Below, in pieces: positions 57,606 through 64,000 of a stretch of DNA of 64,000 nt (positions are counted from its first letter, which is position 1; each line of letters begins with the position of its first letter). The stretch is from Xanthobacter flavus. GTDB lineage: Bacteria; Pseudomonadota; Alphaproteobacteria; Rhizobiales; Xanthobacteraceae. The translations under genes and the position numbers were made by a program. The notes under the pieces were generated by a model. It saw nothing but the letters and a program-made list of their open reading frames with translations. It was not told the origin of the DNA and made no database searches. The DNA lies in the NCBI RefSeq assembly GCF_017875275.1, contig NZ_JAGGML010000001.1:744001-808000 (forward strand). Reading direction: 5' to 3'.

Positions 57606-57914
57606 ATGAAGCATCAGGTTCGCATGCCCGTGCTCGCCGCTGCCGCCGCGTTCGCGGTGACGGCCCTCGCCGCCGGCGGCGCCGCCGCCTATGACGGCAC
57701 CAATTGCAAGGCGCCCGGCAATTGCTGGGAGCCGAAGCCCGGCTATCCCGACAAGGTGGCCGGCAGCAAGTACGACCCCAAGCACAATCCGGCAGAGATC
57801 GCCAAGCAAGCCGAATCCATCACCCAGATGGAAGCGCGCAACAAGAAGCGCGTCGAGTATTTTCAGAAGACCGGGCAGTTCGTCTACGACGTAAGCAAGA
57901 TTCCGGCAAACTGA
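57606..57914 (+). CDS. mxaI: Methanol dehydrogenase small (beta) subunit
   Basis: The 102-residue precursor has a signal peptide of about 28 residues. The mature protein begins YDGTNCKAPGNCWEPKPGYP, the invariant MxaI start with a Cys34-Cys40 pair, and continues as a lysine-rich long helix (AEIAKQAESITQMEARNKKR) that wraps around MxaF. Its presence confirms a calcium-type alpha2-beta2 enzyme, as XoxF systems lack this subunit. A gap of 180 bp without a clear terminator follows. Confidence 0.97.
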   Translation: MKHQVRMPVLAAAAAFAVTALAAGGAAAYDGTNCKAPGNCWEPKPGYPDKVAGSKYDPKHNPAEIAKQAESITQMEARNKKRVEYFQKTGQFVYDVSKIPAN

Positions 57915-58094
57915 CGCAGCTTTTTCCGACCCCCACCAGCAAGGCTGAGCCTTCAGCAAAGCCGGGCAATCCTCCGATGGATGGTGGGCAACTGGCGCAG
58001 CCGCTCGGGCCTGCGTGCGGGAGAGCCGCCCCCGCCCGTCGGCTGCGCCTTTCTTGCCGCTGAGGCCTCGACCTACCGGCCAAGGGGAAGCCCT

Positions 58095-59126
58095 ATGCAC
58101 GCCATCGCCGACACGGACGGCGCGCTCGCCCAGTGGCGCGCCCGCGCCCTCGATTTCGAGAACGCGGTCGGCCGCATCGTGCTGGGGCAGGAGCGGGTGA
58201 TCCGCCTTCTGACCATCGCGGTGTTCGCCCGCGGCCACGTGCTGCTGGAGGGCGACGTCGGCGTCGGCAAGACAACGCTGCTGCGCGCGCTCGCCCGCGC
58301 CATCGGCGGTGCCTATGAGCGGGTGGAGGGCACTATCGACCTCATGCCGGCGGATCTCGTCTACGACGCGCGCGTCGGCGAGGACGGCCGCCCGCGGGTC
58401 GATCCCGGACCGCTCCTGCGCCGGGGGCCGGAGCTTTCGGTCTTCTTTTTCAACGAGATCAACCGCGCGCGGCCGCAGGTCCACGCCATGCTGCTGCGGC
58501 TGATGGCGGAACGCACGGTTGCCGCCTTTGGGCGCGAATATGTCTTCCCTTTCCTGCAGGTGTTCGCGGACCGCAACCGCGTGGAGCGGGAGGAGACGTT
58601 CGAGCTGCCAGCCGCCGCCCGCGACCGCTTCTTCATGGAAGTGCAGGTGAAGGCGCCGGAGGATTTCGCCGCGCGTCGCGCGCTGGTGTTCGAGCCGCGC
58701 TTTCACGACACCGACCGCCTCATCGCGGAGGTGCCCGAGGCGGTCATCGACCACCGCAACCTCGATCAGGTCGCCCGCGAGATCCAGAACGCCATTCCCG
58801 CGAGCGACGCCATCGTCGCCTATACCATCGCGCTGTGGGACGCGATCCGCACGCCAGACCGCGCCGGCATCACGCTGCCCGGCGTGCGCATGGACCGCCT
58901 GGTGCAGGGCGGTGCGAGCCCGCGGGGGATGTCCTTCCTCATCCGCGCTGCCCGCGTGCGCGCATGGCTGGAAGGACGGGAGATCATCGTGCCGGAGGAT
59001 TTGCGCGCCGTCTTCCCGGAGGTGATGGCGCATCGCATCTTCTTCGATCCGGTCTATGAGATGCGGCGCGAGGAGATCGCCGCCGATCTCTGCCGCGCCG
59101 CCTTCGCCACGGTGCCCGCGCCATGA
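58095..59126 (+). CDS. mxaR: MoxR-type AAA+ ATPase MxaR
   Basis: I set the start at ATG 58095 (AGGGGAAG ribosome site), giving 343 residues. The MoxR AAA+ core has Walker A GDVGVGKTT (53-61), LMPADLVYDAR, Walker B VFFFNEINRA, and sensor and lid regions to the C-terminus (RMDRLVQGGASPRGMSFLIR). MoxR ATPases act as chaperones with VWA-domain partners; here it is required for activation or calcium insertion of methanol dehydrogenase. Its stop overlaps the mxaS start by four bases. Confidence 0.93.
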   Translation: MHAIADTDGALAQWRARALDFENAVGRIVLGQERVIRLLTIAVFARGHVLLEGDVGVGKTTLLRALARAIGGAYERVEGTIDLMPADLVYDARVGEDGRPRVDPGPLLRRGPELSVFFFNEINRARPQVHAMLLRLMAERTVAAFGREYVFPFLQVFADRNRVEREETFELPAAARDRFFMEVQVKAPEDFAARRALVFEPRFHDTDRLIAEVPEAVIDHRNLDQVAREIQNAIPASDAIVAYTIALWDAIRTPDRAGITLPGVRMDRLVQGGASPRGMSFLIRAARVRAWLEGREIIVPEDLRAVFPEVMAHRIFFDPVYEMRREEIAADLCRAAFATVPAP

Positions 59127-59983
59127 GCGGGGGTATGGAAGGCGATTTCGATCGCACCGTCGTGCCCTACCGCCTCAGATGGCGCCCGCGCGGCGTGCAT
59201 CCCGGCGCGCATCCCGGGCAGGGCGACGGCGGCGACGGCACCTTCCGCGCCCTCGTTCCGCTGGTCGCCCGGCCCGATCCGCGCCGCATCGACCTGCGCG
59301 CCTCGCTGCGCGATCCATTCGAGGGCGTGCACGTGCGCACCTTCGCCCCGCGACGCGCCACGACGGTCGCCGTGCTCACCGACCTTTCGGGCTCCATGGG
59401 CTTCGACGGCACGGGCGCGGAAGTCGCGCGCCTCGCCGCGACACTCGCCGCATCCGCCGGGGCGACGGGGGATGAATTCACCCTCATCGGCGCCGGGGAC
59501 GGCGTTCGCGCCGATGCGTTCATTCCCGCCTCACGGCGCCGGGGGCTGGGCGCGCAGGTGGCGGCCACCCTCGCCGGCGCAGAGCCCGCGGGCATGAGCG
59601 CGCAAGGACTCGCGACCGCAGCCGAGCGCCTGCCGCGGCGGCGCTGCCTCGTCTTCCTCGTCTCCGACTTTCTCATGCCGCAGGCCGATCTCGACCTCAC
59701 CCTCGATGCCCTGTGGCGGCACGACGTGGTGCCAGTGGTGGTGCGCGACAGCCGCGCCGAGGGCGATGTTCCGGCATGGGGGCTCATGGAAGTCGCCGAT
59801 GCCGAGACGGGCGGGCGCCGGCTTGTATTCATGCGACCGCGCCTTCGCGCCCGCTGGCAGGCGGCGGCGCACGCGCGGCTTTCCGCGCTCGAGTCCAGCT
59901 TCGCCGCGCGTGGATACACGCCCTTCCACCTCGTGGACAGGTTTGACCCCGATGCGCTGGTCGCCTTTCTTGCCCGCCGCTAG
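59123..59983 (+). CDS. mxaS: DUF58/VWA-type methanol dehydrogenase assembly protein MxaS
   Basis: The 286-residue cytosolic protein has the DUF58 start region (VPYRLRWRPRGVHPGAHPGQ) and a von Willebrand A-like fold with the metal site DLSGSMGFDGTG near residue 92, then FLVSDFLMPQADLDL. DUF58 proteins are partners of MoxR ATPases. It overlaps mxaR by four bases and mxaA by 32. Confidence 0.9.
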   Translation: MSGGMEGDFDRTVVPYRLRWRPRGVHPGAHPGQGDGGDGTFRALVPLVARPDPRRIDLRASLRDPFEGVHVRTFAPRRATTVAVLTDLSGSMGFDGTGAEVARLAATLAASAGATGDEFTLIGAGDGVRADAFIPASRRRGLGAQVAATLAGAEPAGMSAQGLATAAERLPRRRCLVFLVSDFLMPQADLDLTLDALWRHDVVPVVVRDSRAEGDVPAWGLMEVADAETGGRRLVFMRPRLRARWQAAAHARLSALESSFAARGYTPFHLVDRFDPDALVAFLARR

Positions 59984-60938
59984 GCCCTGCCGAAGGGCGG
60001 TACTCGCGTTTGCCGGCCTCCTGCTGGCGGCCACCCCGATCCGCGCAGCGGGCGTGGATCTCTATGCGCCGCGCGCCTTCGGCTATTACATCGGCGATAC
60101 CATCTCGCTGGAGGCGGTCGTCACCCTCGATGCCGGCTGGCATCTGGATGAAAGCGCCCTGCCCCGCCCGCGCTCGGTCACCTACTGGCTGGACCTCAAG
60201 CGCCTCGACATGAAACCGGAGACCGCGCCGGACGGCACCCCGCGCTATCGCCTCACCCTCACCTACCAGACCTTCTATTCTCCGCTGGAGCCGCGCGCGC
60301 TGACCATTCCCGCCGTGCTGCTCGCCGCGCGCAGGGAAGACGCAGGCACGGGCGACGCGCGCCAGACGCTGACCATTCCCGCCTGGACCTTCGTCTCCTC
60401 GCCCCTGCGCGAGCTGGTCGCCAGCCAGCGGGGAAATCCCATGGCGCTCCAGCCGGACATCCGCCCGCGCCCCTACCCCCTCGCGCCCGATGCACGGCTC
60501 GCAGGGGCGGCGGCCATCGTCGCGGCCGCGAGCCTCATCGTGTTCGCGGCGGCCTCGGGATGGGGACCGTTCGCCGGCCACAGCCGCCCCTTCGCCGCCG
60601 CCCTGCGCCACATGCGTCGGCTTCCCGACCTCGACGCGCCGCTCGGCTACGAAGATGCCCTGCAACTCCTCCACCGCGCTTTCGACGCGGCGGCCGGACA
60701 CCGGCTGTTTGGCGAGGATGTGTCCGCGTTCCTCGCCGAGCGGCCCGCCCTCGGTGGCGAGGCCCGGGAAATCGACCGCTTCTTCACCGCCTCCCGCATC
60801 GCCTTCTTCGGCGATGATCCGGAAGGAGCCATGGCCCTGTTCCCGCCCGCAGCATTGCTGGACCTCGCCCGGCGGCTCTCTGCCATCGAGCGGCGCGGCG
60901 GCACGCGGCCGAGCGGCGCGCGAGAGGAAGCGGCGTGA
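59952..60938 (+). CDS. mxaA: Methanol dehydrogenase maturation protein MxaA
   Basis: The 328-residue frame opens at ATG 59952 within the end of mxaS. It has a signal-type segment (RAVLAFAGLLLAATPIRAAG), a periplasmic beta-domain (VDLYAPRAFGYYIGDTISLE; PRSVTYWLDLKRLDM), a membrane helix at about 180-200 (AAAIVAAASLIVFAAASGWG) and a cytosolic C-terminal part. MxaA is needed for calcium insertion in Methylobacterium. The start is chosen because it gives a proper signal peptide. Confidence 0.88.
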   Translation: MRWSPFLPAARPCRRAVLAFAGLLLAATPIRAAGVDLYAPRAFGYYIGDTISLEAVVTLDAGWHLDESALPRPRSVTYWLDLKRLDMKPETAPDGTPRYRLTLTYQTFYSPLEPRALTIPAVLLAARREDAGTGDARQTLTIPAWTFVSSPLRELVASQRGNPMALQPDIRPRPYPLAPDARLAGAAAIVAAASLIVFAAASGWGPFAGHSRPFAAALRHMRRLPDLDAPLGYEDALQLLHRAFDAAAGHRLFGEDVSAFLAERPALGGEAREIDRFFTASRIAFFGDDPEGAMALFPPAALLDLARRLSAIERRGGTRPSGAREEAA

Positions 60939-61981
60939 TGTTCAGCCTCGACGTGGACCATCCCGCGCTCCTCTTCCTGCTGGCGCTGGCCCTCCTCCCG
61001 CTCGCGGCCCTCCCCCTGCGCGGCTCTGTGCTGCCGGCGGTGGCGCTGGTGCCGGCCGACGGGCTTTCCATCGCCGTCTCCCTCGGCATCCGGCTCGCGG
61101 GAGCGCTGGCCATCGCCGCGCTGGTGCTGGGCCTCGCCGGCCTGAACCTGAAGGCGCGGGAGATCGAGCGCATCGGCTCCGGCGCCAATCTGATGCTGCT
61201 CATCGATCGCTCCGCCAGCATGGACAACACCTTCGCCGACCGGGCGCCCGGTGCCGGCGAGGAATCGAAATCCGCCGCCGCCAAGCGCCTGCTCACGGAA
61301 TTTCTGGTCCGCCGCCCGCGCGACCGCATCGGCATCGCCGCCTTCTCCACATCGCCCATCCCGGTGATGCCGCTGACCGACCATCACGAGGCGGTCGCCG
61401 CGGCGGTGGCGGCCATCGACCGGCCGGGCCTTGCCCTGACCGACGTGGGGCGGGGCCTCGCTCTCGCCCTCGACAGCTTCGACGCGACGGCCGGTTTGGG
61501 CGGCGCACGCGCGGTGCTGCTGGTGTCGGACGGCGCCGCCGTCATCGATCCACGCGTCCAGGCCGCGCTGCGCGATTCCCTGAAGCGCGCGCCGGTCCGG
61601 CTGTACTGGCTGTTCCTGCGCACGGTCGGCTCGCCCGGCATCTTCGACAAGCCGCGCGTGCCCGGCGAGGACACGCCGCAGGCCATGCCGGAGCGCCACC
61701 TCAACCTGTTCCTCGCCAGCCTCGGCGTGCCCTACCGCGCTTTCGAGGCCGGAAGTCCGGAAGCCGTGGCGAACGCCATTGCCGAGATCGACCGGCAGGA
61801 GAGCCAGCCCATCGCCTATCTGGAGCGCATTCCGCGCCGCGACTTCGCCCGCCTCTGCTACGCCATCGCCGCGGCTGCCTCCGCGCTCCTCTTGGCCGCG
61901 CGCCTCGCCGAGCGCGGCCTTGGTGCCCGACGGAACACTGCCTCCGGCCTCCCCGGCATCGAAACCCGGAGGGCGGCATGA
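60938..61981 (+). CDS. mxaC: VWA-domain membrane protein MxaC
   Basis: The start is ATG 60938, sharing a base with the mxaA stop; a GTG three bases earlier is also possible. The 347-residue protein has N-terminal helices (about 10-30 and 48-70), a VWA domain with the metal site LMLLIDRSASMDNTF and LLVSDGAAVIDPRV, and a C-terminal helix (LCYAIAAAASALLLAARLA). It belongs to the calcium-insertion set with MxaK and MxaL. Confidence 0.9.
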   Translation: MFSLDVDHPALLFLLALALLPLAALPLRGSVLPAVALVPADGLSIAVSLGIRLAGALAIAALVLGLAGLNLKAREIERIGSGANLMLLIDRSASMDNTFADRAPGAGEESKSAAAKRLLTEFLVRRPRDRIGIAAFSTSPIPVMPLTDHHEAVAAAVAAIDRPGLALTDVGRGLALALDSFDATAGLGGARAVLLVSDGAAVIDPRVQAALRDSLKRAPVRLYWLFLRTVGSPGIFDKPRVPGEDTPQAMPERHLNLFLASLGVPYRAFEAGSPEAVANAIAEIDRQESQPIAYLERIPRRDFARLCYAIAAAASALLLAARLAERGLGARRNTASGLPGIETRRAA

Positions 61982-62556
61982 GCCTGCGCACGCCCCCCAT
62001 CCGCCTGCGCCGGCTCACCGCGCTGGTGTCCCTCGCGGTGCTGATCCTTGCGCTGGCGGTGATCGCCGTCACCGGCATCCGCATGGCCCTGAATGCCAAC
62101 GCCAACCGAACGATCGCCGCGCTCGCCTCCGGCCGCGACGTGCCGGTGGCGCCCGATGCGCCGGATCGCCTGCTCCTGGCCCGCGCCCATTTCCTCATGA
62201 TCCGCGACCGGCTGGACGAGGCGCAGCCGCTGGTGGACCGGCTGGCGGCGAGCGGCAGCCCGCTCGCGGTCGCCGGCCTCTACGACCTTGCCAACGCCCG
62301 TCTCGCCGTCGCCGTCTCGTTTCTGGAGAAGACCGAGATCGACCCCGCCGTGCCGCAGGTGCGCCTCGCCAAGGCCGGCTATCGCGCGTCCCTCGTGCGC
62401 GCGCCGGATTTCTGGGACGCCAAGTACAATCTCGACATCGCCATGCGCCTCGTGCGCGATTTCCCGCAGATCGAGCAGGACCAGCAGGACGAGGCGCAGG
62501 AGACGCCGAAACGCCTGTGGACCGATCTGCCCGGCCTGCCGAAGGGCCTGCCCTGA
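61978..62556 (+). CDS. mxaK: Methanol dehydrogenase assembly protein MxaK
   Basis: The 192-residue protein has one N-terminal membrane helix (LTALVSLAVLILALAVIAVT) and a periplasmic helical-repeat region (LLARAHFLMIRDRLDEAQPL; LAKAGYRASLVRAPDFWDAK) resembling TPR-like parts. The tail is acidic (EQDQQDEAQETPKRLW). The start overlaps the mxaC stop by four bases. Required with MxaC and MxaL for active methanol dehydrogenase in other methylotrophs (known). Confidence 0.88.
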   Translation: MSLRTPPIRLRRLTALVSLAVLILALAVIAVTGIRMALNANANRTIAALASGRDVPVAPDAPDRLLLARAHFLMIRDRLDEAQPLVDRLAASGSPLAVAGLYDLANARLAVAVSFLEKTEIDPAVPQVRLAKAGYRASLVRAPDFWDAKYNLDIAMRLVRDFPQIEQDQQDEAQETPKRLWTDLPGLPKGLP

Positions 62557-63527
62557 TGCGGCCGAACCTGCGTACCCTCGCCCTCGCAGCGACCTGCGTG
62601 CTGGCCCTTGCGGCCACCATCGCGCCGCACCTCTCCAAGACGACCGACGCTTACCGGCTGCTGGCGGTCGTAGACATCACCGGATCCATGAACGTGCGGG
62701 ACTACAGCTTCGAGGGCCGCCCGTCGTCGCGGCTCGACACGGTGAAGCGCGCCCTTGGCGCGCTGGCGGCCCGGCTGCCCTGCGGCTCGCGCATGGGGCT
62801 TGGCATGTTCACCGAGCGGCGCACCTTTCTGCTGTTCGAGCCGGTGGAGGTCTGCGCCGATTTCGCCCCGCTGGACGGCGCCATCGGCGCACTCGACTGG
62901 CGGATGGCGTGGGAGGGCGACAGCTATATCGCGTCCGGCCTCTATTCCGCCATCGACCTCGCCGGGCCGCTTGACGCCGATCTCCTCTTCTTCACCGACG
63001 GACAGGAGGCACCGCCGCTGCCGGCCTCGGGCGCGCCAGCCTTTTCCGGTGCGCCGGGTAAGGTGCGCGGCCTTATCGTCGGGGTCGGCGGCGAGACGCC
63101 CGCGCCCATCCCCAAGTTCGACCGGGATGGTCGGGAAATCGGCTTCTACGCCATGACCGACGTGCCGCAGGAGAACCGCCACGGCCTGCCGCCCACCGGC
63201 TCCGAGCAGCGCGAGGGCTGGCACCCGCGCAACGCCCCCTGGGGCGCGGAGGACGCCACAGGGCAGGAGCATCTCAGCGCGGTGCGCACCGACCATCTCA
63301 AGGACCTCGCCGCCGCAACGGGCCTTACCTACGCGCCGCTGGCCGATGCCGCGCGCCTCTCCGCAGCAATTAAGGCATCGGCCCGCCCCCGGCCGGTCGA
63401 AGGCACGCTCGACACCGCCCCGCTGCCGGCCACCCTCGCCCTGCTTCTGCTCGCAGCCCTTTATCTGGCGCAGCTGTGGCACCGACGCCCCGATTTTCCG
63501 CGTAACCGAAGGATTTCCCCGTCATGA
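62556..63527 (+). CDS. mxaL: VWA-domain membrane protein MxaL
   Basis: The 323-residue protein starts at ATG 62556, which shares a base with the mxaK stop. It has a signal-anchor helix, a VWA domain with the metal site VVDITGSMNVRDYSFEG and LLFFTDGQEAPPLP, and a C-terminal helix (LPATLALLLLAALYLAQLW) before a basic tail. It pairs with MxaC as the second periplasm-facing VWA protein of the assembly system. Confidence 0.9.
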   Translation: MRPNLRTLALAATCVLALAATIAPHLSKTTDAYRLLAVVDITGSMNVRDYSFEGRPSSRLDTVKRALGALAARLPCGSRMGLGMFTERRTFLLFEPVEVCADFAPLDGAIGALDWRMAWEGDSYIASGLYSAIDLAGPLDADLLFFTDGQEAPPLPASGAPAFSGAPGKVRGLIVGVGGETPAPIPKFDRDGREIGFYAMTDVPQENRHGLPPTGSEQREGWHPRNAPWGAEDATGQEHLSAVRTDHLKDLAAATGLTYAPLADAARLSAAIKASARPRPVEGTLDTAPLPATLALLLLAALYLAQLWHRRPDFPRNRRISPS

Positions 63528-64000
63528 TCTTTGCCGCTCTCTGCCGCCACGCGGTGCTGCCTGCCCTCGGCCTCCTGCTCGCGCTCGCCGCTCCCGCGCA
63601 GGCGCACGGGCCGACCCCGCAGAAGGCCGAGGCCAAGGCCGCCGTGGCGGCCGCTCCCGACGCGGTGTGGAAGATCGCTGGGGATTTCGCCGGCATCGGC
63701 GCCTGGCATCCCATGGTGAAGGCGGTGAAGGCCAAGGGCGGCAATGCCGCCGGTGCGGAGCGCGTGCTGGTGCTGGAGAAGGGCGAGATCACCGACGGGC
63801 TCGATGACGTGGACACCGCCCAGCGCAGCCTGTCGTGGCGCCTCAACACCGAGAATGTGGAGGCCATGCCGGTGAGCTTCTACACCATCACCCTCAGCGT
63901 GAGCGACGCCGGCGGGGGCAAGAGCGAGGTGGTGATGGCCGGCCGCTTCTATCGCGGCGATACCTCGAACTTCCCGCCCGACGAGCTCAACGACGAGGCC
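63524..64000 (+). CDS. mxaD: Methanol oxidation protein MxaD, truncated by window end
   Basis: From ATG 63524 the frame is open to the last base (159 codons). A signal peptide ends APAQA near residue 26. The mature part is SRPBCC-like: AAPDAVWKIAGDFAGIGAWH, RVLVLEKGEITDGLDDVD, RLNTENVEAMPVSFYTITLS. MxaD is reported to help the MxaF-cytochrome cL interaction. Only the C-terminal 20-30 residues appear to be missing. Confidence 0.9.
   Translation, partial: MIFAALCRHAVLPALGLLLALAAPAQAHGPTPQKAEAKAAVAAAPDAVWKIAGDFAGIGAWHPMVKAVKAKGGNAAGAERVLVLEKGEITDGLDDVDTAQRSLSWRLNTENVEAMPVSFYTITLSVSDAGGGKSEVVMAGRFYRGDTSNFPPDELNDEA

Overview
The window is GC-rich and almost fully coding. It looks like chromosomal DNA of a methylotrophic alphaproteobacterium. 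The strongest clue is the complete order mxaF-J-G-I-R-S-A-C-K-L-D at the right end, with a divergent moxZ-Y-X type regulatory operon next to it. The three leucine/amide-type ABC importers and the SigF/NrsF pair also fit Hyphomicrobiales. A member of the Xanthobacteraceae (Xanthobacter, Ancylobacter or a relative) is my best guess; this is inferred from gene content, not from a marker gene.

Layout. 1-7047: a truncated aldehyde dehydrogenase, its GntR-type regulator, and a divergent LIV-type ABC importer operon ending in an alpha/beta-hydrolase-fold gene. 7079-12690: a small accessory region with an aldo/keto reductase, a TetR regulator with a pentapeptide-repeat N-terminus, a divergent cassette of enoyl-CoA hydratase, cupin, VOC and NTF2-like proteins, and an MFS transporter. 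12960-14704: a YgiB/YgiC-like pair. 14713-20863 (minus strand): a cobalamin riboswitch driving btuB-btuF-btuC-btuD, then uppP and the broken end of a cation-efflux gene. 21197-26353: a second LIV-type importer with a permease-ATPase fusion. 26631-34977: the high-affinity potassium system kdpFABC with kdpDE and two extra mini membrane proteins. 35025-40333 (minus strand): a Tat-exported amidohydrolase, a 962-residue beta-propeller/VCBS protein, and the nrsF-sigF pair. 40772-50530: a nitrogen-compound cluster of nitrilase, third LIV-type importer, aldoxime dehydratase, LysR regulator and amidase. 50538-64000: moxX-Y-Z (minus strand) and the mxa methanol dehydrogenase operon, cut in mxaD by the window end.

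How the genes work together. The mxa block encodes a calcium/PQQ methanol dehydrogenase (MxaF, MxaI), its cytochrome cL (MxaG), MxaJ, and the MoxR/VWA assembly genes. The 40.8-50.5 kb cluster can be read as uptake of an aldoxime, nitrile or amide, then aldoxime to nitrile (Oxd), nitrile to acid (nitrilase) and amide to acid (amidase). The B12 genes form a self-contained riboswitch-controlled uptake unit.

The most unusual signal is not a gene. Five intergenic copies of a composite repeat of about 109 bp each consist of two hairpins about 49 bp apart, always one of each of two subtypes. Three of the five lie at the same place: between the binding-protein gene and the first permease gene of each of the three LIV-type operons. 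No rRNA, tRNA, insertion sequence or CRISPR array was seen.
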